DNA of 21,988 bases from Zygnema cylindricum (Eukaryota; Streptophyta; Zygnematophyceae; Zygnematales; Zygnemataceae): positions 118,866-140,853 of the forward strand of contig JBBHKE010002839.1 of NCBI GenBank assembly GCA_037447655.1. The letters run 5' to 3'. The translations under genes were made by a program, and so were the position numbers. The stretch's first letter is position 1. The number at the start of each line of letters is the position of its first letter. This document shows, one piece after another, positions 10,801 through 19,982 of the stretch. The notes under the pieces are model-generated. The model was not told the origin of the DNA. It made no database searches and worked only from the letters and a program-made list of their open reading frames with translations.

Positions 10801-12374
10801 ATGCTTAAAACATTTTTATTAACAAAAACATTTTTATTAATAACGACATTTTTTGATAAAAATGTTAAAAAAAGAAATGTCGCAGATCTTTAGCAAATAG
10901 AACTATAAAGAGAGAGGAGAAGAGAGGGAGGGAGGAAAGTTGGGACAGGGAGGGATAGAGAGAGGGGGGGGGGGGAGAGAAAGAGAGGGGGAGATAGAGA
11001 GAGAGAAGAAGAGAGTTGGGGGGGAGAGAGAGAGTTGGAGAAAAGAGGAAGGGAGAGGGAGGGGGAGGGGGAGGGGGAACGGGGAGAGGGACGGGGAGGA
11101 AGAGGGAGAGGGAGAGGGAGATGGAGAGGGAGAGGGAGAGGGAGAGGGAGAGGGAGAGGAGAGGGAGAGGGTGAGGAGAGGGAGAGGGAGAGGGAGAGGG
11201 AGAGGGAGAGGGAGAGGGAGAGGGAGAGGGAGAGGGAGAGGGAGAGGGAGAGGGAGAGGGAGAGGGAGAGGGAGAGGGAGAGGGAGAGGGAGAGGGAGAG
11301 GGAGAGGGAGAGGGAGAGGGAGAGGGAGAGGGTTAGGGAGAGGGATAGGGAGTGGGAGTGGGATGGGAGAGGGAGAGGGAGATGGATTTGATCTGGACGG
11401 TCAGAAATCGCCAAATCATTGAACTCGGTCATGCAATGACCTCAAAAGTGGCCTGATGGAGATCAGGCCAAAATGATCTCACATAGGCTTTCAGCGAGAA
11501 AAGGAAGATGACAAACCTGAGCCTCTTCAACTGTTGCCCTCTGTTCTGCTGTAGTTCGAGCTCCTCTATTTGTTAACCGCACCGCATTCAGCAGATTCTT
11601 TTTAGCCTCAGCTGCCACTGCCTGCCCATTCCCGAAATTGTCAAATTAAAACCCTAAAAAGCACCCTAAAATACCCTAAAACGCCCCAAAAAAAACCCTT
11701 TAAACAGAAAGTTTACTCTTCCACTGCACCGCCTATCGGTATTAGAGTTAGTGAATTATCAGCATAAACGCATTATTAGTATTAACTACTATTAATTATG
11801 TTTCGTTCATTATAGGCAACATAACTAACAGAGTTATTAAGATCAAATTTATAATTTTGCATAAAAAAATACTCACTAGAATTAGAGTGATTTGACACTA
11901 ATAAGGATGGACAGTGTAGAAAACTATCGGAAAATGGACCAAAAATTGAGATTTTCAAAATGTAAAAAATTAAAGAACAAAGCAGGGCCATCATTGCAGT
12001 ATTGCTGTAGGATATAAACGTTTAAACTTGCCCTAAGTGTTATAAGATGATTATAAGATCCATGGAATGGAAATAGCCGTCGCGACCGCAAGAAAAGCCA
12101 GAGTGAGGGCCTTTTCGCAAAATATAAATTAGTTAAATAATATTATAGAAATAATAACTGAGTAATTCAATCTTGTTTTTAGATAATGGTAGACAAATTA
12201 TCAGCTTCAGGAAAAAACAAAAAGTACAAAATTCTGCTAAAAACAACAACAGCCAATCACACCCTTTCCGGGAGATTCTGCCTGCGCACGTGGCTTAATG
12301 GATTGTACGGAAGATACAGCTTGCACAGATAGAGCAGCAGAGCTGAAAGAGACGGCCAGTGACGTCATCACCAT
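7858..12374 (-). CDS. Plastid-lipid-associated protein (PAP/fibrillin family), chloroplast precursor, 7 exons
   Basis: Structural protein of plastid plastoglobules or thylakoids that binds lipophilic compounds (family knowledge). Exons, in transcript order: 12374-12261, 11621-11517, 10794-10726, 10386-10312, 9582-9487, 8894-8626, 7963-7858; total 834 nt, 277 residues, stop TAA. All junctions are phase 0 except the last (phase 2, Arg codon split). Exon 1 begins MVMTSLAVSF and is rich in Ser, Ala and Val with no acidic residue before position 33, as in chloroplast transit peptides; an in-frame ATG lies 48 bases further upstream at 12422. The mature part reads KNLLNAVRLTNRG, LLDGLWE/LEYTTAPDVVGLL, VGSVYQRF, GGTVQNVVRWS, IALRFEEAEIG, PAILPRGTF and, near the end, LTYLDEDMLVGRA, the conserved PAP/fibrillin signatures in the right order. 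It resembles the PAP10-like plant members more than the FBN1 type (judged from memory). Introns are 339-729 nt and hold most of the local repeats; intron 4 appears to use a GC donor. Confidence 0.9.
9620..10010. repeat. Intronic minisatellite, 15-nt unit (GTAGAAAATGCTCCA-like)
   Basis: About 25 degenerate copies of a 15-base unit (gaaaatgctccagta and variants) lie inside fibrillin intron 4. Because 15 is a multiple of three, frames stay open in both directions and give artificial five-residue repeats (HFLLE/NFLLE on minus, VENAP on plus). I do not annotate those as proteins. Confidence 0.9.
10107..10360. repeat. Tandem duplication, ~127-bp unit, spanning the 3' part of fibrillin exon 4
   Basis: Cagtaacttc...atcagcac...cctgcc.gaagaagaggc.gtggtaaggctaatgga occurs twice, about 127 bases apart (anchor ggtaaggctaatgga at 10201 and 10328). 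The right-hand copy contains the real 3' half of exon 4 (exon end 10312) and its donor. The left-hand copy lies in intron 4 and carries a diverged, presumably unused version of the same exon end and donor. Confidence 0.85.
10411..10599. repeat. GAAGGAA-type polypurine tract in fibrillin intron 3
   Basis: Nearly pure A/G on plus, made of gaagaaggaa-like units; in the fibrillin transcript it is polypyrimidine. The minus open frame across it (Ser/Phe/Leu runs) is a by-product of the repeat. Confidence 0.9.
10909..11383. repeat. GGGAGA hexanucleotide array in fibrillin intron 2
   Basis: About 475 bases of almost pure purine on plus. GA and GGGGGAGA variants at 10909-11100 pass into a nearly perfect GGGAGA array, most regular from about 11177 to 11330. 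In the fibrillin sense strand it is TCTCCC repeats. All frames stay open (Ser-Leu, Arg-Gly and Glu-Arg dipeptide runs), none of which is a gene. The run of G3 tracts spaced by AGA could form quadruplex or triplex DNA. Confidence 0.95.
11649..11699. repeat. Degenerate telomere-like CCCTAAA array in fibrillin intron 1
   Basis: Three CCCTAAA(A) units plus a CGCCCCAAAA variant lie at 8-11-base spacing, and an AAACCC follows. A second, shorter motif (tagggttagggttt at 10696-10709) sits in intron 3. Both are short enough to be chance or telo-box motifs rather than relocated telomere. Confidence 0.5.
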
Positions 12375-13061
12375 GGCTGAAACGTCCACGTAGGAAACTT
12401 CTAGAAGGACAAATCGGTCCAAGTTCAGCTTTCCGGAAAGCCCGGAAGTACGGAAGTGGAAACTTTATTGAACGCGTGTCCTCATTTCTATCACGAATTA
12501 CGAATCTTTATACAAAGAAGAAATTGCAAAATTCGTACTTTATGGTACCTTTTACATTTTTTTCCTCCTTATTTTAACGGTGAATAGTGTAGCTACGTTA
12601 GCAGCAGGAAGAAAGCGGGGAAGTCATAGAAAAAGACAAACATTTACTTCAATAACTGATATAACGGCATCTTTGACCAATAACATGCCTACATAATTCA
12701 AAGTCCAGCACGTGGTGAAATCTGCACCGTAGATGAATCCAGTAATAAAAGGCAGCAAGCCGCCGGATTCTGGGCGCGTCGATTTTGCGTCACTAGAAAA
12801 CTAAACGTACAGTTAAAAAATACGCAGAAATTTTTTTTTCGGGACGATCGAAAAGTCCCTAAACCTTTTAAAATCAAGCATACGGAAATTACTGCGAAAA
12901 AATCCCTGACATTCGATTTATGATAGGCACTTCCTTAACTATTCCTGACAAGAAACTTGCCCTTTTGTATTCTCTTTCTATAGGCCATTTTTTCCGGCGG
13001 CTGAGCCTGCCATCTCTCCTTCCACAAATCCTTACATCCTCGTCTTCTTCTTCTCGCCGCC
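12375..13061. promoter_or_regulatory. Putative bidirectional promoter region
   Basis: These 687 bases separate the divergent start codons of the fibrillin gene (minus) and the small membrane-protein exons (plus). A perfect G-box CACGTG lies at 12709-12714; G-boxes are common in light- and stress-regulated plant promoters (established). A CT-rich leader just before 13062 resembles a 5' untranslated region. No clear TATA box was assigned to either gene. Regulatory function is inference. Confidence 0.4.
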
Positions 13062-13430
13062 ATGGGTCCCATGAAGAGGATGTTTGCTCCAATGTTATCT
13101 CATCCTGTAGTAACAGGCGGAGTGATTCTTGTTGCTCTGTTCTGGCCAGTACTCCCTAGTGACGTCCTTCTTCCGTTGGTTTCTTTAGGGTTACTGTTTA
13201 CTCTTATGATGTTGCGTTATCTAAAGAAGCAGGATCCTGAGAAGGAGCAAGTGGTAGCAGATTCTGCTGCAAAGGAATTACCAGCTAGCAAGGTTATTGC
13301 AGAAGAGGTTTTGGAGAAGAAATCTGGTAAGTCGAATACCACTGAATGCTATCAGGAGGAGAGAGAGAGCGAGGGAGAGAGAGAGGGATAGAGGGGAGGA
13401 GAGAGAGGGAGTGGGGGGGGGGAGGGGGGA

Positions 13431-13478
<48 letters not shown>

Positions 13479-13818
13479 AAGTTTTGATCCTCGCTATTTG
13501 CGTCCAAGGAGGGGTATGAGGAGAATGGCGTGTTTTGCTGTTTTTTTTAGGCTTTTACTTTTCTATGCTTTTTTTACTCTTCTGATCCGTGAATTGGTGA
13601 AGGACCGGTTTTGATGACATTTATATTTTCAGCTGACTATTTTTTTTTTTTTTTCAAATGTAATTTGTTTTGTGACAGCTCCGAAATCTGCTGCTCGCCG
13701 CCGACCTTCGCCACCAAACAAAGACAGTGAGCTGTTTTTTTTTTTTTTTTTTTCTGATATAGATACTTTGGAAGCTGTGAACACTGGACAGTACATTCAG
13801 TATATGATTACAAATTGA
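13062..13818 (+). CDS. Small two-helix membrane protein of unknown function (or 5' exons of the methionine synthase gene)
   Basis: The ATG at 13062 sits in an ideal initiation context (GCCGCCATGG). Exon 1, 13062-13326, ends at GTAAGT; exon 2 starts at 13679 after ..GTGACAG. Protein: basic N-terminus (PMKRMF), two hydrophobic segments at about residues 16-33 and 35-51 separated by a Pro/Asp turn, then a charged linker (KKQDPEKEQ, EEVLEKK) and a basic SAARRRP stretch. The 3' end is unclear. Reading on without splicing gives a run of six Phe from a T tract, then stop TGA at 13816-13818 (about 134 aa). Removing a GT..AG segment at 13727-13762 gives 122 aa, but 36 nt is very short for an intron. 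Alternatively the GTGAGC donor at 13727 is spliced about 0.85 kb downstream into the methionine synthase exon. I recognise no family. Confidence 0.55.
13354..13478. repeat. GA microsatellite in the intron after 13326
   Basis: A gagaga tract with G-rich interruptions lies inside the 352-nt intron 13327-13678; the final 40 bases are pure GA. Here the purine strand is the sense strand, opposite to the fibrillin introns. Confidence 0.9.
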
Positions 13819-14563
13819 TTGTTATTCCTTCATATATTGATTGTCAGACCTCGCTTACTCTCTTGTAAATCCCACAAAATCTCTACTTGTGTTTAGTCCT
13901 GGAAGAGCTGCTCGATCTGCCTTTACTTCTTGCATTATGCTGTTTCATGTATTGCCCATTGGTCAAATCTGAGAACAATCGGAAGCCCTATATATGCGTA
14001 TTGTATGGTGTGATACGCGTATAGTATGGGGTAACTCCGTACAGCGTTTCCAGTTGTTTTCGCACATCCGAACTATGGTATTGCAGTTTGATCAGGCCTT
14101 CCCTTGACCTTAAGCTCTTATATTTGATGACAGGATTGTAATTTGCTCTGTTGTCGTTCCTTTCCCTGACTGCCTGATATGCTGATGGCATGCGTGATTC
14201 CTTACAAAGGTTGTAGAAAATGGTAGGGAATTAATTAGGTAGCTTGATACTTCCTTTATTATTCTAATAACAAGTGAACAAAATCCCTCGTTATATAGCA
14301 ATGTTGCTTACAGGGTAAATTTACTGACGATCCTGGCCCAATCACCGTCATTGTCCATTTCACAAATCGTACAGTTTTTTGTACTAATACCCAGTTACAC
14401 TGCTTGTATACTTTCCCTACTAGAAGTTGTGAAGGAGAACTTATCTTTTGCAAGGATGTTGCTGTGAGAGTTGAGAATCACTTTTGTGCGCCATTCAGAT
14501 GGCAGTAAGGCATTTGCTGTTAATTTTTGTTATGAAAGGGAATTGCTCTGACTTCAGGCTGTT
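13819..14563. other. Non-coding stretch 5' of the methionine synthase coding exons
   Basis: No coding exon recognised. This is either the promoter and 5' leader of the methionine synthase gene or the bulk of a long intron joining it to the membrane-protein exons. A good acceptor (ctctgacttcag) ends at 14557, just before the ATG at 14564, and an in-frame TGA at 14549-14551 shows the open frame does not extend further upstream without splicing. Confidence 0.5.
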
Positions 14564-17500
14564 ATGATGTGGACTGTTTGTGAAACAGAACTTGGGGTTG
14601 CTCAGTTCCTCTGGGTCCATGGAGGCTCTTCAGTTGAAGTGGTAGGAAGTTTTTCAGATGGTAAGGCCATCCCCATGGTTCCGTCAAAGGTGGAGCCTGG
14701 TGCATTCTACCTGGATTATGCCTGTCCTCAGGGATCCATCAAATACAGGTGATTTCTTCTTAAAGTGCGGTCATAAACTTGTCAAGACAAATAGGATGTC
14801 TCACTTTGACTTCGTTTTTTTGAACAAATAGAAGCTAATTCATGGCAGCAAGGCCTTTGTTCATCGTAGCATGTGGTGAGAGACAAGCGGAAATTGTCCT
14901 TTTTTGGTAGAGCTCAGTAGTATGTGTGGTCAAATTGAACCTAACATCCTTGAGGTGTATTTGTGTTCAAGTACTTCAATTTCTGTAACGTCTCTATGGC
15001 TTTTCATTGTTTCTTTTTGGCCACATCTGTTGCTTAGTTGTTAGTTAAGTTGTCCGGTGCTTAGTTTTTACAAATCTTCTCTTATGGTGGGTGGACAGGT
15101 ACATTGTTGATGGGGAGACACGAGTTGATCCAGATGCTGAAACGATTGAAAATGAATGGAATGTGACAGAGGTGGGCCGTGACGCCTTTGTAATATTCGA
15201 ACGATTGATGAAAAATCGTATTTTGATGATTGACGGAGGTATGGGCACTATGATCCAGCGACACAAGTTGCAAGAGGAGGATTTTCGTGGGGACCGTTAT
15301 GTCAATCACCCTAGTGATTTAAAGGGAGACAATGATCTTTTAGTCATCACCCGTCCTGATGTGATTGAAGAGATCCACACACAGTATCTTGAAGCAGGTT
15401 CTGATATTGTGGAGACCGATACATTCAATGCCACGTCCATTTCCCAATTGGATTATGGACTCCAGGCCCATGAGGAGATAGTTCTTATTAACAAGGAGGC
15501 TGCAAAAGTAGCTCTTCGTGCTGCTGAAAAAGTGACAGCTAGAGATCCTACCCGCCCTCGATTTGTGGCCGGGGCTGTGGGACCCACCAGTAGAACACTC
15601 TCAGTCTCCCCAAGTGTTGAAAATCCAGCATACCGAGCATGCACATTTGATGAAATAGTGACCGCGTATAAGGAGCAGGTGATAGCTCTTTTGGAAGCTG
15701 GAGTGGACATTTTGTTGGTGGAAACTATTTTCGACACTTTGAATGCAAAAGCTGCTCTTTTTGCTATCGATGAGGTATTTGACGAGGTTGGATATGAGAT
15801 TCCAATGATGATTAGTGGTACCATTGTAGATCTTAGTGGGAGAACTCTTTCAGGACAAACAGGAGAAGCTTTTTGGATTAGTGTTCAACATGCTCGCCCA
15901 TTGGCTGTGGGACTGAATTGTGCCCTTGGAGCTCGAGATATGCGACCTTATGTGGATGTGTTAAACAAAGTGAGGTTTTGAAACCCTTTCTGCAGCCGTG
16001 TGCTTTCTCTAAACATGCTGTTCTCAGGTTTATCATCCAATTTGGTTTTCTGTTTCTGAGTTTACAATGTAAGATTTGAATCTTTCGATGATGGCGTTTC
16101 TTTCTGTAAAAAGTTGCTGCTTAGTGTTTCTGTTGTTTGACTCATTGCATTATGTGGTATTGTGGGTTGTTAGATTGCAGATACTTATATACTTTGCTAT
16201 CCGAATGCGGGTCTTCCCAACGCTATGGGAGGCTATGATGAAACTCCGGCCCAGTTTGCTGATAATGTGGCTGATTTTGCATCTGGAGGACTCATCAATC
16301 TGATTGGTGGATGTTGTGGAACGACTCCCGATCACATCGCAGCGGTGGCAAATCTTGTAAGAAGCATTCGGTCTTTAGTGGGACAGGAGAGGAAGGAAAG
16401 GAAGGAGTAAAGGGAGGTAAAAGGAGCGATGGTGGTTGGATGGGAGGGAAGAGTTAGAGTTAAAAGAAAGGGAGGATAAAAGGGAGCAAAGTAGTAGAGG
16501 CAGAGGATGGGAAATAGGAGAGTAAACAGAGGAAGAGAGGGAGAGAGGCGTACAATGGCATTTAAGGAGTGAGCCTGCCGTCTAGCAAAAGCTACATAGA
16601 AAGGGGTATTTATGTCTCTGTTTTGGAGTGGGTGTTTGTAGGTACAACACAACAAACCAAGAGTCGTTCCCGAGGTTCGCAATTTGATGCGAATCAGTGG
16701 GTTGGAGCCTCTCATTTATGTTCCTGAGACCATTCCATTTATCAATATTGGTGAACGGTGCAATGTTGCTGGGTCTATTATTTTCAAAAAGGCAGTTATA
16801 AATGGTGATTGGGACAAGGCCTTAAGTATTGCTGTTGCACAAGTAGAGGCAGGAGCTCAGGTGATCGATATTAACTTCGACGAGGGACTGCTTGATTCAG
16901 TGGCTTGTATGACACGATTTGTCAATCTTCTTGTTTCAGAACCTGAGGTGAGAGACAATTTGTATCCCGTTAACACAGTCTGGGTTTTTTGAGCTTTCCA
17001 CATAAGTTATCTTTTGTTGTTGTGACTATTTTGTTCTCTTCTTTTCATTGTTTGTGTAATAATTTGATGCTTTGTATCAATTTCTGAAATACAGCACTTT
17101 GTTTTTACTAAGATCCTGCTGCTGGGAACTTTTGCAGGTTGCAAAGGTACCATTTATGATTGACAGCAGTAAGTTCTCAGTAATAGAGGCAGGCCTCAAG
17201 TGTTCACAAGGGAAGAGTATAGTCAACTCCATTTCTCTTAAGGAGGGAGAAGAAACGTTCCGCAAACACGCTAAAATTGTGAAGCGTCATGGAGCAGCTG
17301 TCATTGTCATGGCCTTTGATGAGGATGGCCAAGCAGCCACAGCATTTGATAAGGTCCGTATTTGTTGCCGAGCATACAAAATTCTTGTGGAAGAAGTAGG
17401 TTTCAATCCGGAGGATATTATTTTTGACCCCAACATTTTGACAATTGCAACCGGATTGGAGGAGCACAACAATTACGCTGTGGACTTTATTAACGCTACA

Positions 17501-19604
17501 CAAAAAATAAAGGAACTTTGCCCAGGTGCAAAGATCAGTGGTGGAGTCTCCAACATTTCATTTTCTTTCCGAGGCAATGAGCCGGTTCGTCGGGCTTTCC
17601 ATTCTGCCTTCCTGTATCATGCCATTAAGGCTGGCATGGATATGGGAATTGTGAATGCTGGGCAAATCGATATTTATGATGATGTTGACAAAACTCTTTT
17701 GGAACATGTTGAAGACTGTCTATTAAACAGACGCCCCGATTCGACAGAACGCATGTTAGAGCTTGCGCAGAAAATAGATCCCAAGGGGGCTGGAGTCGAT
17801 GCATCGCAGAAAAATGTTTGGCGTGAATTACCTGTACCAAAACGTCTGGCATATGCTTTGGTAAAGGGAATCGACCAGTTTGTTGTGGATGATGTGGAGG
17901 AGGCTCGTACATGTGGTTCGTATGTACGTCCCCTGCACATTATTGAGGGACCTCTTATGGACGGCATGAACGTAGTTGGAGATTTGTTTGGACAAGGGAA
18001 AATGTTCTTACCTCAAGTTATTAAGAGTGCTCGTGTCATGAAACGTGCTGTTGCCCACCTTATTCCATTTATGGAGAAGGAGAAGGAGCTCGCAAAATTG
18101 GAAAACCCAGACCTCGTCCAACAGTCTAATGCAGGCACAGTAGTTTTGGCCACAGTGAAGGGGGATGTCCATGATATCGGAAAAAACATTGTGGCTGTTG
18201 TACTGGGCTGTAACAATTACAAGGTGGTAGATCTAGGTGTCATGTGCTCTTTTCCCACCATTTTGGCGGCCTGTCGGGAACATAAGGCAGATGTTGTGGG
18301 ATTATCAGGGCTTATCACTCCTTCTCTTGATGAAATGGTGACAGTTGCCCGGGAGCTCGAAAGGGAGGGCTTCAAAATCCCTCTTCTTATTGGTGGGGCA
18401 ACCACTTCTCGAATGCACACCGCTGTGAAGGTGGAAACTAATTACAGTGGACCGGTGGTCCATGTCCTCGATGCTTCAAGAAGTGTTCCTGTGGTGTCTA
18501 GTCTCTTGGACCCAACCGCTCAGGAGGACTTTGTGGCCGATATTCGTGATACTTATGCTCAATTACGAGAGGAACATTATGCTGGTTTGGAAGAACGTAA
18601 GTATATCCCTTTAAATAAGGCTCGTGATTTACGTCTCAAGGTCGATTGGAAGCTTCCGGAAAATACTCCTGTTCGTCCGAATATTCTTGGTACTAAGGTT
18701 TGGACCGGTTATCCTCTGGAAGATCTTGTGGATGCGATTGACTGGAACCCATTCTTCCAGGTGTGGCAACTCCGGGGCCGATATCCCAATCGTGGTTATC
18801 CTAAGATATTTGACGATGAAACTGTGGGATCCGAAGCGAAAAAAACTGTTCAATGAGGCTCAGACGATGCTGGCCGATATTGTGAAAAACAAGACTCTTG
18901 AGGTTCGTGGAATTTGCGGTCTTTATGCTGCGAATTCCGTTGGAGACGATATTGAAGTTTATGGAGATGAGACAAGAGGAAATTGTGTTGCCACATTACG
19001 AACATTACGGCAGCAAGCAGAAAAGGAGTCGGATGATCCGTATTTGGCGTTATCTGACTTTATTGCTCCGAAAGAAAGTCAAGTGGGAGATTACATGGGA
19101 ATGTTTGTGGTTTCCGCCGGTTTCGGTTTAGAGAAACTGGTAGCAAAACATAAAGCAGCAAATGATGATTATAGTTATATTATGGCAGAAGCTCTCGCAG
19201 ATCGATTGGCCGAGGCAGCTGCCGAAGTATTACACAGGGAAGTACGAAAAGATTACTGGGGATATGCTCCGGAGGAGAATTTGAATGTCGAGGATCTCCT
19301 CAAGGTGAAGTACCAAGGTATTCGTCCAGCTCCAGGGTATCCCTCACAGCCAGACCATACAGAAAAACAAACTATGTGGGATCTTATGAAAGTGGAGGAA
19401 ACCACAGGCATCACTCTTACTGAGTCTATGGCTATGCTCCCAGCTGCTTCTGTTTCGGGGCTTTATTTCGCAGGTCCCAAGAGCTCTTATTTTGCAGTGG
19501 GAAAAATTACCCAAGATCAGGTGGTGGACTATTCAACAAGGAAAAATATACCCGTTGATGTTTGTCAAAAATGGCTTGGTCCTGCCCTTAACTACGAGCC
19601 TTGA
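14564..19604 (+). CDS. METH: Cobalamin-dependent methionine synthase with N-terminal AMPK-beta/CBM48-like domain, 5 exons, one frameshift
   Basis: Transfers methyl from 5-methyltetrahydrofolate via B12 to homocysteine, giving methionine (EC 2.1.1.13). Exons: 14564-14748, 15099-15969, 16174-16356, 16642-16947, 17138-19604; about 1336 residues after removing one excess base. Residues 11-92 form an AMPK-beta/CBM48-like domain ([27 protein letters not shown]). The homocysteine domain starts near 97 ([10 protein letters not shown]) and has zinc ligands Cys336 (NCALG), Cys399 and Cys400 (GGCCG), spaced as in E. coli MetH. The pterin domain has [10 protein letters not shown] (448-457) and MIDSSKF. 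The cobalamin domain has DVHDIGKN with the lower-ligand His860. The AdoMet activation domain has [12 protein letters not shown] (Arg1244, Tyr1249) and runs to stop TGA. All modules are present. The frame breaks at the seven-A run 18839-18845 after EAKK; the +1 frame resumes LFNEAQ. Start 14564 is uncertain: its ATG context is poor and upstream exons may exist. Confidence 0.93.
16390..16545 (+). repeat. Purine-rich tract in methionine synthase intron 3
   Basis: Irregular GGAAGGAA/GGGAGG-like sequence inside the 285-nt intron 16357-16641. The donor is GTAAGA and the acceptor ..TTTGTAG; both flanking exons are phase 0. Confidence 0.6.
18839..18845 (+). other. Frameshift at a seven-A run in the methionine synthase last exon
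   Basis: Up to ..GSEAKK (residue 1084) the frame matches the family; without correction it ends at TGA eleven bases after the run. Dropping one A restores LFNEAQTML and 251 further residues of perfectly family-like AdoMet-domain sequence. A one-base homopolymer error in the assembly is the simplest explanation; a real mutation would remove the reactivation domain. Confidence 0.9.
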
Positions 19605-19616
19605 GAGTTCTTGTTT

Positions 19617-19675
19617 TATGGAAGAAAGTACTAGGAGGGGGAAAGTCCTAGGAGGAAGAAAGTACTAGGAGGAAG
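19617..19675. repeat. Short tandem repeat, ~18-nt unit, just after the methionine synthase stop
   Basis: Three copies of a ggaagaaagtactaggag-like unit start 13 bases past the TGA stop; the middle copy is altered. They would lie in the 3' untranslated region. Confidence 0.75.
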
Positions 19676-19982
19676 AAGACGGTGAAGCTTGTTATATAAG
19701 CTTTGTTGTGAAGCTGGCTCGAAAAAAAATGTTAAGAAGGAGAAAAGTTTTGTATGAAGCTTTTCGGCTCGGAAGCAGGTGAGGCTTGTTATTGTATAAG
19801 GTTGTGGTGAAACCGTTCAAGTTTTTGAGAAGGATAAAAGTTTTATATGAAGTCTTGAGGCTCAGAAGATGGTAAAGCTTTGGGAATAGAAGCTTTTAGG
19901 AAGTCAGGTCAAAAAATTGTGTGATTGGCCGAGGTGACACTCCGAAAAATCGTGGGAAGAAAAGTTTTATTTGAAGCTTATT
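19671..19982. repeat. Degenerate tandem repeat, three copies of ~93-116 bp, in the 3' flank of methionine synthase
   Basis: Each copy begins gaag.nggt.a.gctt (about 19674, 19770, 19865) and ends with a gaaaagtttt.tatgaag.ctt-like block followed by ggctc(g/a) or a variant. The copies have drifted with substitutions and indels; the third is the longest. No frame is maintained. Confidence 0.75.

Noticed and set aside
10890-11432. Long open frames of Ser-Leu (minus), Arg-Gly and Glu-Arg (plus) repeats
   Set aside because: They are translations of the GGGAGA array inside a fibrillin intron; every frame is open because the repeat lacks stops.
12360-12367. Perfect TGACGTCA palindrome as a bZIP regulatory site
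   Set aside because: It lies inside fibrillin exon 1 coding sequence, where the codons explain it sufficiently; chance occurrence of an 8-mer is likely.
18836-18850. Programmed -1 frameshift at the A-rich slippery run in methionine synthase
   Set aside because: The downstream conserved frame is +1 relative to the upstream one, so the classic A AAA AAC -1 slip gives the wrong frame. A homopolymer indel is simpler.
14564-19604. Bacterial contamination, because MetH is widespread in bacteria
   Set aside because: Four introns with clean GT..AG borders and matching phases interrupt the gene, and it sits beside a plastid-targeted gene with introns.
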